From Aphrocallistes beatrix (taxonomy: Eukaryota > Porifera > Hexactinellida > Sceptrulophora > Aphrocallistidae): a DNA stretch of 64,000 bases. The notes below the pieces were generated by a model, which worked only from the letters and a program-made list of their open reading frames with translations, was not told the origin of the DNA and ran no database searches. Positions 53,945 to 62,799 of this stretch are shown one piece after another. Position 1 is the stretch's first letter; every line of letters starts with the position of its first letter. The DNA is taken from positions 3,472,001 to 3,536,000 of the forward strand of contig OY725504.1 of the NCBI GenBank assembly GCA_963281255.1, written 5' to 3'. The translations under genes were made by a program, and so were the position numbers.

Positions 53945-56900
53945 CTAGTCGGAATGGGAGGAGTTCTCGCGTTTAATCTTCTCTGGAGAGGGAGACCTTC
54001 CCCCCTTCCTGTCTCTTTCTCGATCCCGATTCCGATCCCTAGAGCGGGTCTCTGTCGAGTTAGACCGAGACCGGTGTTTAGATCTGTCCCTCGAGCTCCT
54101 CCTACGGGAGTGCCGGTCCCTCTTTCTCCTCCGCGACCGGTCTCTAGACCTGGAACGGGAGTGAGAGTGCCGGTGGGACCTCTTGTGTCTCTCGTGAGAG
54201 GGAGACCTGGAGTGCCGACTGCGCTTATGCCTATCTCTACACGCAAAGGAGAATGAATGGATCAGGCATCACTACATCAACACTATTCATTCTTACCTGC
54301 TCGAGCGATGTCGATCGTAGTTCCGCTCGTCAGAGCTGCTCCGATGTCTGTGTCGCTGTCTGTGGCCAGGCGAACTCCTCCCGTCTCGGCGGTCTTCTCT
54401 TGAAACGGGAGATCTAGCCTTGTCGTAGCGCGCATAGACGTGGGAAGGGGAGTCGGGTGGAGTTCTCATGGGGGGAGACCGCCTGTCCTCCCAGTAGCGA
54501 CGTCTCCGATGGTAGAGCGACACCTTCGGCTTGCCGCTCTTCTTCTTTTCTTCGATAATCTACCACAAACACGTCATCACAAGCTGTGGAAAGCGGGGAA
54601 ACACAGGTATAGCTGTACGGGAGTCAGATAACTGTGCGTGTGCTGGTAATCGCGGACGGTACTTACTTGGAGTGTGCGGGAGATTAACTCACATAACTAG
54701 CAATCGAGGCAGTCTGCAGAGCATTCAATCAATCAATCCAAGGGCACACTTCAAAAGCTTACCTGCGTTGATTAGAAACATTATCAATTACAACCTGTTT
54801 CCAAGTCACACCCATCCAACTAACTGATGCAGTAATTCTAACTGACATTATTTAAAGTCAACTCACTTCTTTCAACTCAGTTATCTTCTCTCTTACATTC
54901 ACGAACCCCAAGTGCAGTTTCCCGCCGAAGTGGTCCGCCAGCCTCCTGTCGTTGTCGTAGAGGGAGAGATAGGCGGAACATACCTCGCACACGCGGAGCT
55001 TCTGTGCCTGCTGAGAGGAGATAGGAACGGACCCCCTGTACTCGTCCTCTGCGGACTGTTTCTCTATTTTTATCTTCTCGACCTCCTGCATGATCTTGAG
55101 ACACTCGTCCAGCTCTCCCCCACTGCCAAGCGCCTCCGCTGCCGCGATCTTCTCTCCAATCTGCGCAGCTACAAACACAACACACATCCGTACACAACAT
55201 CGCTAATTTAACCTATTCAAACACCCCTGCCCCAATGTGTTAAATCCTAGTTCATAATCATATTTGTTGTATAATCATTGAGCTTAGTAGTATGATATAT
55301 CCATTGATATAGTAAGAAATAGGTGTCTGCTTGTCTAGAGAGCAGACTTGTAGGGATGATTAGGAGGGGAGCAGAGAGAAAATAAGTTGCATTCTCGAGC
55401 GTCTATCTTGCTAGTAGGACCATTGATTTCTCTGGTTGTTGTTAGATACAAACGCGCCCCTACCTCGCCTGTCTCTGCCTCGAGACACGTATGCATCTCC
55501 GCGAGGGGAACCTCGGTTTCCGCGCCTGCTGTGCTGTGCCCCCCTACCCCCATGCATGGGGTAGCCCCCTTGTGAGTGGGCTGGGGGAGGGATAGGGATG
55601 GGTGCAGAGGAGAGGCGTGGGAACTCATCATCCCAAGCCTGGTGCTGTCTGTAGGAGCTGGGGTTCCTGTCCGTGCTCCCGTACGGGGCTTGGGGTCTGA
55701 TGGGTCGGGGGTGACTGTGTGGTGCATGGTGCTGAGTCGCCCTAGGCCCAGGGTTGACGAACTGAGTCTTCACCGCAGTCCCCCCGCGTCCTGTCTTGAA
55801 GCCGGGGGAGACGGCCTGCTTCTGGACGGAGGGGGTCGGTCTCGTGTCCGAGGAGGGCTGTACGGGAGAGAGCGCTTTTTCACACATGTGCTTATTGGTG
55901 ACAGCTTGTTCAGGAAGAGGGAGCCTTTCCCCCAGCGTGTCAGGGAAGTGGGCATGGTCGAAGGGGTTAGGAACGTCTGTGGGAGAGGGAGAGAAGGGGA
56001 AGGAGGCGGGTAACAGGTCCCTGGACTCCTGCTCTACCCTCCGAGTTATCTCATACAAGGTAATGCTGTCGCTCTCGGGGCTGACGGGAGCGAGGACGGG
56101 AGGAGGGGGCGAGGAGGGGACGCGGAGGGGAGAAGAGGTGCAGTTGGGAGGAGAGAGAGTTGGCGGTGGCTCGGGGGGCTGTGTGGGAGGTACGGTGCCA
56201 TTGAGCTGAGGGTTGAGTAGTGTGTACTCGTAGCAGTGAGAGCCGGCGAACAGAACTTGGTCCTTCTTGGAGGAAGAGAGGTCCATTCCGTTGAGTAACT
56301 TGCTCGGAGCGGAGTTATCCTTAGCTGGTTTCGGACGCTTCTTCGAGAAGGCGTCAGAGGGAATGAGTACCGTCTCAGATAACTGGACAATGTCGAACTC
56401 TCTGAATCTGCTGTGCACGTCTTGTGTGCAGTGCCTATGCAGCTGGTTGGACCAGGAGAGGAGAGGTCGGTCCCTGTCCTGAGGTCTGGTCGGGGGGCGG
56501 GACTGGGACTGTGGCTGTGGCTGGGAGTGGGGTTGTGGGGGAGGTTGCTTCTTGGCTGCTGGCTTGGGCTGAGATTTTCTACTTTCTCGAATCGGCTTAC
56601 TCTCCTTCAGCACGACATCATCGAAGTGCAGATATCCGAGGTAGGATTTGGCAGATCTTTGCTCGTGGAAAAAAGCGCGAGACTCTATCAAGCACTTCTT
56701 GAGTCGGACAGCATTCTTGAAGCTGAGCACAGTGCCCAGGTTGTGGTCTAGATTGAAGGGATCCTCAATCCCAATCTTCCTGTTCGTCCACATCTTATCC
56801 AGCTTGGAGATAGGCTCGAGCTGTCTCAAGGTGACCACCTGTTTCTCCCAGTCGAACTTGGACACGCAGTAGCACAGGAACTCCATCCAGAGGTCAGCCA

Positions 56901-59900
56901 GGGTCTGGGTATTCTGCCTATGCTTCCACAGCTGCTTCACGGTCTGAATGTCCTCGCAGAAGTAGCACTCCCACGCGTCCACCTTGACACTGCTCTCCTC
57001 GCACCCAGGTGGTCTGATCTGCTGCAGCACTGGGATGATGGGCGGATCCGTACGCTGCAGGAAGTGGATCGTGAGGAGGATGTACGCGTACGAGGAGAGA
57101 CCGCCTTGAGACGCGTCCGCGAGTTCGTTCACTTTACCGAAATGTTTCACCAGCAGACCCAGGTCCTGCACCCTCTGGTCGAAGGAGGCGTAGGTCAGCA
57201 GCAGCCGCGAGTTGTTCAGGGCCAGCAGGTTGGACAGACTGATGTCGCAGGTGTACGTTCTTGTCGCGAGGAGGTAGTCGAAGCGGATTATCGGGACCTT
57301 CGCTGGAATCTGGGACACGTTGGTATACCGCAGTGCGTACTTCTTGCTGCGGAAAGCTTTTGCCATGCTCCTCAGGAGTCGGTTTTTGTCCAGGTCCGCG
57401 GCGTCTTCTGGCGGCAACACGAGACACAGGTCTACGTCACTGTCGTCGCTGCCGAATTTATTGACAGAGGATCCGAACAAACAAAGGTCGAACTTGCGTC
57501 CGATCACCTCTCTCACATCCGTCTCCAACTCCGCCCTGAGCTGCTCCCTCCGATCGCTCTCCTTGGCACTCATTTTGTGGGAGTTGACCAGCTGCAGAAG
57601 TCCCTCGTTCAGCTCGCGAACGTTCTCGCGAGGAAGGGGGGCCACTGGGAGTACAGGTGGGAGAGACTCTTTGGGACATTCAAATTTGGTGTGGCCTTTA
57701 TCGCGGCAAAAACCGCAGATCGGACTGAACTTAAGGCGAATAAAGTTGTTCCGGTTACAATGCTTCTTCGATTCCTCTTGAGTAATGTCGACTGTTGGTG
57801 TGACGTCATCACCTCCAGGGGATACAGCGTACCTGATGGCGGTGAGAAGGGACTCAGGGATGTTGTCAACGGGCGTGGTGACGTCATCAGAGAATATGAC
57901 ACCCTCTTCTACATCCGGACTGTCAGGCTGACCTTTAAAGTTATCTTCCACTTCAGAATCCGTCTCTTCCCCCTCAGAGCTGTGTTCCAGGGTGTGCGGT
58001 GCTACTTCTTCGGAGCAAGAGGAGGCGACGGTCAAGTTGGAAGTGTCTACAGGGACAGTCGAGTCTGTGGCGCTGCTAATATCCTCGGTGCCGATATTCA
58101 CACTGAATTCTAGCTTCAAGGGGGGAGACATTTTGCCTTCTGTGGTCTCCTCACCTCCTGAATCGAGGTTTATTTCCTCTGCTGGTTTACTGGGCACACT
58201 CTCCATCCCATCTGTTACAATCAGTCCCTTCGTCGTGTCCATGGTTCCAACTGAGTACAAATTCACGTTTTCTAACACCTCTCTCGGCAGGTTTGCCCCA
58301 ATCTCAGAGTGGTAGAAATCGAGAGTGTGTCTGAAGCACTGGAAAAAGTATAAATAGGCGTGATGCGTCTTCATGGAGAAAGCGATGTTGTTGCGCTCCC
58401 TCATCGGATTCATGACGAAGAGACGGGAGTAGTCTTTGTCCAGTTCCTCCCGTACGAGGGGGAGGAGCGTCCCGTCCGCTTTGGACCTCAGCTGCAGAGC
58501 GATCTTATGGAAGAAGTTAAAGTCCATCCAGTAGAACTGCAGCAGCAGCAGCCACAGCTTCCAGATGGGGATAGGGGGGAGGGTACCGAGTTCCTCTTTG
58601 GCGCGTTCGAAGAGCGACTTTAGCTGAGCGCCAAACGCGTCTGGCGAGTCAGGGTCCTGTGCTGCTCTGGAGAAGAACTGGTCCAGGTGAAGGTTGGGGA
58701 AGCGAGGCGGGGAAACGCCGCTCTGCAGGAAGTGGATGACCATGAGCGGGAAGATGAACTGGTGCAGGTAGCCAGAGTCCGCCTCGTCCAGCTGGCAGTA
58801 GGAGCTCCAGAAGTTGAAGAGAGAGCTGAGGGTTCGCACCTCAGAGCTGAGCTCAGAGCAGGCGCGGAACAGTCTGCTCAGCTCCACCGAGACTTCTCTC
58901 CGCACGAAGAACACACAGTCCAGGCCCGTCTCAATGTGTGAGCTTTTGATGTGCGGGTACGAGTCAGAGAAGTCTTCTATCACGAACCGGAAGCAGTCGT
59001 TAGCGTAGTAGAGGGTGTTAGAAATCGTGGCGAGCAGCTGTTCCTGACTCTTGACCACTTCGCTACTGACATTGAACTTCAAAACGTAGTAGCACTGTCC
59101 CATCCGCTCCTCTGACTGCCCGAACAGCTCTATCTTCACGTCGCTAATCTCCCGACGCAGCGTCTTAATCGCGGAATCTAACACAAACTGCTTATTCTCA
59201 GACACGAACTGAGCCAGAGTATTCTGCTCCTTCAGCAACACAGCAATGTTTCTATTCACGAACTTGGCCAGCTTCGCATCATCATTCTCGATACAGTAGT
59301 GCAGCTGGCACATCATTCTCCTGACAGAGCTGTGGTGGTGACTGGCGAATAAGCTAGAGCGATCCATCTGCTTACAGATGCGGCAGATGGCACGTCCGTC
59401 CGGGAGGATGATGAGGTTGTCGCGTATCTCTGGAAACCGCTCGAAGAACAGATCTGGGTCTAGGCTATGCTTGAGGTAACCTTTGCAGCTGAACTCGAAT
59501 ATCTGATTCTGTCGCCTGCCAGTGTGGACGAGAGGTCCCAGCATGAAGTGCTCGTTCAGCTGGTTCGCAATGCTCGCCTCTGCGAGGTGAAACGCAAGCA
59601 TTTTATCGGTGGCGCGTCCCGTCGCTCCGAACACAATTTCCTGATGCCGGAATATGTCAGATTTAACTTCGACAGCTCTGTCGATAAACCCCCCTTCTTT
59701 CTTAAGGGAGACACCCTTGGTCTTATCGACAAACAGTCTCTTATCTTTGAGGTACCCGAGCGCTTTACTCAATTCAGAACGGATATTCTCCAATCTGCCG
59801 AAGAGCTGTTTCAGAAACTTCTCTGCGCATATAACCTTCGCTTCATCCAAGCTCTCAGCCTGAATTCCCTCAACAGTTATTTGCCTCTCTCTGAGAAACA

Positions 59901-60674
59901 TAGAGCAATCGTAGCGACGCGTCTCTTCAGAGAAACCTGCAATGACGCGGAGTTTGTGCTCCTTCTTGCCCTGCTCCGTCTGCTCTACTATCAGCTCCAA
60001 GCAGTTCAGTGCTGTGAATACGGGGTAGGAGATGCTCGCCCTGTTCGCCATGTTATAAGTGCTAAGTAAATATCACAACAGTAAGATGGTGCTCTGGAGT
60101 ATATGCATAGAACAGTAATCTGACACTGAATATAAGCAACCAGCGATCTCAGTGAATAAACACAGACAGAGTGTAGCCATACATGACGAGCTGACAGAGA
60201 CAGCACGTGTAGATCTGGCAAGCTAGCAGTTTAATACGACGTACCGAGGTAGTGTATCTTCTGTGCTTTCTGCTCCGCTTCTGCAGACTCTTCCTGCTCC
60301 TCTAACTTCTCCTTAGCCTTCATGATGGTGAGGTCCACACCCTTGATGATGTCCTCCAGGTACTCCAGGACCTCCTCTTCGAACTCGAAGTCCTCCGTCT
60401 CAGAGCACTTCTCGAACTCTGTCTTGAAGGCTAGGTTGTGTAACTTCTCACACTCCCCTACGCAGAGCACTCGTTACTACTCAGTTACAACTCAATTCAG
60501 TTAGAACTTGCCTCTGTCCATCTTAGTGTTGAGAAACATGTCATTCGTGCAGATCCCAAACAAGAAAGGCCGACAGACTAATCGGTCTGTGAAGTCCAGC
60601 ACCGCCTTGTCCTCTCCGTCCCTGTTATGCCCCATCAGCTGATCCAGCAGTTTGGAAGCCTGTGCACGAGCCAT
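53945..60674 (-). CDS. LUC7L: LUC7-like U1 snRNP protein, host of a nested gene
   Basis: Five exons (60674-60512, 60457-60245, 55168-54867, 54559-54297, 54236-53945) sum to 1233 nt, 410 residues, all in phase. LUC7 proteins stabilise U1 snRNA at the 5' splice site. The first zinc finger is split over exons 1 and 2 (LVCRPFLFGIC, then GECEKLH). A coiled coil follows (exons 2-3), and then the second zinc finger (KLRVCEVCSAYLSLYDN, ADHFGGKLHLGF). Exons 4 and 5 encode an Arg/Ser-rich tail (for example HSHSRSRSRDRSRRRKR). Intron 1 is a 54-bp GC-AG intron (AGAG|GCAAGT). Intron 2 is 5.1 kb and contains the whole TUT4/7-like gene in the same orientation. The other introns are short to moderate. Confidence 0.93.
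55411..60051 (-). CDS. TUT4/TUT7-like terminal uridylyltransferase, intronless, nested in LUC7L
   Basis: One uninterrupted frame encodes 1546 residues, matching the 1,500-1,650-residue human TUT4 (ZCCHC11) and TUT7 (ZCCHC6). These enzymes add uridines to pre-let-7 and to mRNAs with short poly(A). The N-terminal half carries a C2H2-like finger (ICRICKQ with SHHHSS, residues about 220-240) and a degenerate nucleotidyltransferase. An acidic linker and a single CCHC knuckle (CGFCRDKGHTKFEC, about residue 780) follow, then an active nucleotidyltransferase: GSSVNKFGSDDSDVDLCL with the two metal Asp, and the third Asp in TYTCDISLSN. A PAP-associated region (LLVKHFGKVNELADA) is next. The C-terminus is Pro-rich and ends in an RGG-rich segment. 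Human TUT4/7 have three CCHC knuckles, so two appear missing. The gene fills LUC7L intron 2. Confidence 0.93.
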   Translation of the reverse strand: MANRASISYPVFTALNCLELIVEQTEQGKKEHKLRVIAGFSEETRRYDCSMFLRERQITVEGIQAESLDEAKVICAEKFLKQLFGRLENIRSELSKALGYLKDKRLFVDKTKGVSLKKEGGFIDRAVEVKSDIFRHQEIVFGATGRATDKMLAFHLAEASIANQLNEHFMLGPLVHTGRRQNQIFEFSCKGYLKHSLDPDLFFERFPEIRDNLIILPDGRAICRICKQMDRSSLFASHHHSSVRRMMCQLHYCIENDDAKLAKFVNRNIAVLLKEQNTLAQFVSENKQFVLDSAIKTLRREISDVKIELFGQSEERMGQCYYVLKFNVSSEVVKSQEQLLATISNTLYYANDCFRFVIEDFSDSYPHIKSSHIETGLDCVFFVRREVSVELSRLFRACSELSSEVRTLSSLFNFWSSYCQLDEADSGYLHQFIFPLMVIHFLQSGVSPPRFPNLHLDQFFSRAAQDPDSPDAFGAQLKSLFERAKEELGTLPPIPIWKLWLLLLQFYWMDFNFFHKIALQLRSKADGTLLPLVREELDKDYSRLFVMNPMRERNNIAFSMKTHHAYLYFFQCFRHTLDFYHSEIGANLPREVLENVNLYSVGTMDTTKGLIVTDGMESVPSKPAEEINLDSGGEETTEGKMSPPLKLEFSVNIGTEDISSATDSTVPVDTSNLTVASSCSEEVAPHTLEHSSEGEETDSEVEDNFKGQPDSPDVEEGVIFSDDVTTPVDNIPESLLTAIRYAVSPGGDDVTPTVDITQEESKKHCNRNNFIRLKFSPICGFCRDKGHTKFECPKESLPPVLPVAPLPRENVRELNEGLLQLVNSHKMSAKESDRREQLRAELETDVREVIGRKFDLCLFGSSVNKFGSDDSDVDLCLVLPPEDAADLDKNRLLRSMAKAFRSKKYALRYTNVSQIPAKVPIIRFDYLLATRTYTCDISLSNLLALNNSRLLLTYASFDQRVQDLGLLVKHFGKVNELADASQGGLSSYAYILLTIHFLQRTDPPIIPVLQQIRPPGCEESSVKVDAWECYFCEDIQTVKQLWKHRQNTQTLADLWMEFLCYCVSKFDWEKQVVTLRQLEPISKLDKMWTNRKIGIEDPFNLDHNLGTVLSFKNAVRLKKCLIESRAFFHEQRSAKSYLGYLHFDDVVLKESKPIRESRKSQPKPAAKKQPPPQPHSQPQPQSQSRPPTRPQDRDRPLLSWSNQLHRHCTQDVHSRFREFDIVQLSETVLIPSDAFSKKRPKPAKDNSAPSKLLNGMDLSSSKKDQVLFAGSHCYEYTLLNPQLNGTVPPTQPPEPPPTLSPPNCTSSPLRVPSSPPPPVLAPVSPESDSITLYEITRRVEQESRDLLPASFPFSPSPTDVPNPFDHAHFPDTLGERLPLPEQAVTNKHMCEKALSPVQPSSDTRPTPSVQKQAVSPGFKTGRGGTAVKTQFVNPGPRATQHHAPHSHPRPIRPQAPYGSTDRNPSSYRQHQAWDDEFPRLSSAPIPIPPPAHSQGGYPMHGGRGAQHSRRGNRGSPRGDAYVSRGRDRRGRGAFVSNNNQRNQWSY

Positions 60675-60852
60675 TCAGCTACCAACAGCTATCCAATACA
60701 CATATGTTATACGCGTTAGTATCGCAGTGATAAGAATGGAGTTAGATAAGTTAAAATCACACTAAAATACAAGACTATCTACAATTAGTGGTTCAAAAAT
60801 TGGATAAGAATATATACAGTCATTAAAAGAGAACAAAGGAGACTTAGGGGAG

Positions 60853-62698
60853 TCAAACGGAAGTATCTGAGGTGTTAGCGGTGTTCTCAGATGAGATTTG
60901 GGTTTGTTCTGAAGGGGGAACAGCCTCATTTCCTTCCGGTTGGATAGCATCCTGTAAATCTTCAATTCTTTCATATATCCGCACGCGAACTCCGAGCGCC
61001 TGTGCGAGTCCTCTCGAAGGGTTCCGAGTCATATCCGCTCCCTCAGCTCCGGACATCTGCGAGTACTCGTTCGAGTCCCTCTGTGTGCCGCTAGGGAGGG
61101 AGGGGAGGGGGTACGTATCGTCCATCGGATCGATGTACTGAATGCGAGACATTTGCCTCCGTTTCCGCCTCGCTAGGCGCCTCACGGCCACGTGTCTGCA
61201 GGCTAGCAGGCAGCACAGGGAGAAGAGGAGCGTCAGGGTTATGCACAGTAGCGTGATGAGAGCAGCGATTATAAGAGCTGAGGAGTCAATATTAATAATG
61301 TTTGCTTGCTGAGCATATTCTAATTATGAAACTAACCTATCGTCAGCGAAGAGAGGTAAACAGTTGAAGGAGAGGGCAGGAATGTTGTGGTTGCCAGCTG
61401 ATCTGATGTAGTGCGTGTTGTTGCTTCTGTATCGGGAGCTCCATCTGATGTTGTGGTATGTCTGGTATGCAGAATTGTAGTATTGCGACTGTGATTGCTG
61501 ATCGTTACACTAGAATTCGCCGTAGTAGTATTGTTCGCTGTAGAAGTGCTTGCATTTGCACTGCTGGTTGAGACCTGAGTTGGAGGAGTGGAGGTGTGTC
61601 CTGTGAGAAGAATGTGTGAAAGTAGAGAATTCACACAGGACATAGGATTTGGCTCACTAACTTACAAATGAGACGTGTACCAGTCGGGTTAGTATTGTTG
61701 CGTTGTGAAGCGAGCGGACGACACATGCCAATGTACCGACCGTGTTGTTAGAGAGGAGGAGTGTGGGTGAGTGTGAGACAGTGTCCGTCAGCTGTCCGGA
61801 GGAGGTAGCGAGGGACCAAAAAGGTTTTCGCCCCACCCACTGGCCATCAGGTGGTAAGGAGAATGACCTGATGGAACAGTGAAGAGTAAGGAGAGCGTTC
61901 TCTTCCAGATCGTATAGGGGGGTGTTGTTGTAGGAGGAGTTTGCTTGGGGAGTGATAAGCAAGGGACTGGAAGCTAAGATAGAACCAATTATAAACCTTT
62001 TCATAAAGATAATTCTATAAATAGAACTTACAATCTACAAAGAGATCGAAATATATAGCGTCTCCAGAGTAATAATTGGTTCCGAAACAAGAGAGATGGT
62101 GCAGCCCAGGAGGGAAGGATTTCAAGTCTATTACAGCAGTAGCTGAAGTGTTAAATTCCGCAGAAGTGTCGATACTGTCAGTGGGGATGCTAGTGAATGC
62201 GGTGTCGTCTTCCCTCCACTCCAGTAGGGGGGTAGGGACCCCATATCCCAGACAGTAGAGGTAGGACGGAGTGGAGTTGGAGAGGAGAGTGGAGAGAGAG
62301 ATGTTCGTATGCGTGGGAAATAACTCGAGTCGTGTAAGTACTGCCAATACAACAAATATAAATGCCTTACACTCACACAATTAAACATCGGACTTACTGT
62401 ATATGTTAACGATGAGCTGCTTCGTCTCTTCAGCTCCTGAACCTGAAGCGAATTCACAAGATAACTCATGATGAACTGGAGACAGAGAGCTGAGATCTAG
62501 CTGGTGTGTGGTGCTAACGTTATAGTTATTCTCTACCCAATTCACGCGGTCGTCAACAGCTCCAGCGTAGAGACAAGATACGATGTGTCCCGTGCCCTGT
62601 TCTAGGTCGTAGAAGGTGTTCGGAGGTTGGAAAGAGAGCTGAGATCTTGTCAAGGCGAGATGGACACAAATAATTGAAACTACACAAAACCAGTCCAT
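60853..62698 (-). CDS. single-pass receptor: three Ig-like domains, mucin-like stalk, tyrosine-bearing tail
   Basis: Five exons (62698-62398, 62340-62032, 61973-61666, 61574-61337, 61277-60853) give 1581 nt, 526 residues in phase. The layout is modular: exon 1 has a signal peptide (MDWFCVVSIICVHLALTRS) and a first Ig-like domain (HIVSCLYAG to LSCEF). Exons 2 and 3 hold one Ig-like domain each (YLYCLGYG to LSCFG, and LTLHCSIR to LACVVRS). Exon 4 is a Thr/Ser/Asn-rich stalk with many glycosylation sites, and exon 5 holds the membrane helix (ALIIAALITLLCITLTLLFS) and a 130-residue tail. The tail has a basic stop-transfer cluster (RRLARRKRRQ) and tyrosines in YIDPM, TYPLPSL, EYSQM and IYERI. EYSQM fits YxxM, the PI3-kinase p85 SH2 motif; IYERI fits YxxPhi. 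I recognise no orthologue; the ligand is unknown. Confidence 0.82.
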
Positions 62699-62799
62699 CC
62701 TAAACTAAGCAGACTGAGTAGTTAAAGGAAGATTAAAACGCATTAATCATAAGCAAGGTACTATTTATAGAAAAATTAAATACGATGGATTGATCTGTT

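Noticed and set aside
53914-54246. Gly/Arg/Thr-rich minus-strand frame at the LUC7L 3' end
   Set aside because: It is an out-of-frame reading of the Arg/Ser-rich exon 5; the RS frame joins exon 4 correctly.
56920-58113. 397-codon plus-strand frame opposite the TUT gene
   Set aside because: It is the antisense shadow of a strongly conserved catalytic domain and shows no domain of its own.
61574-61643. Acceptor TTCTCACAG near 61597 for the mucin exon of the Ig receptor
   Set aside because: Joined to the upstream phase-0 exon it runs into a stop; the acceptor at 61575 keeps the frame and the codon sum.
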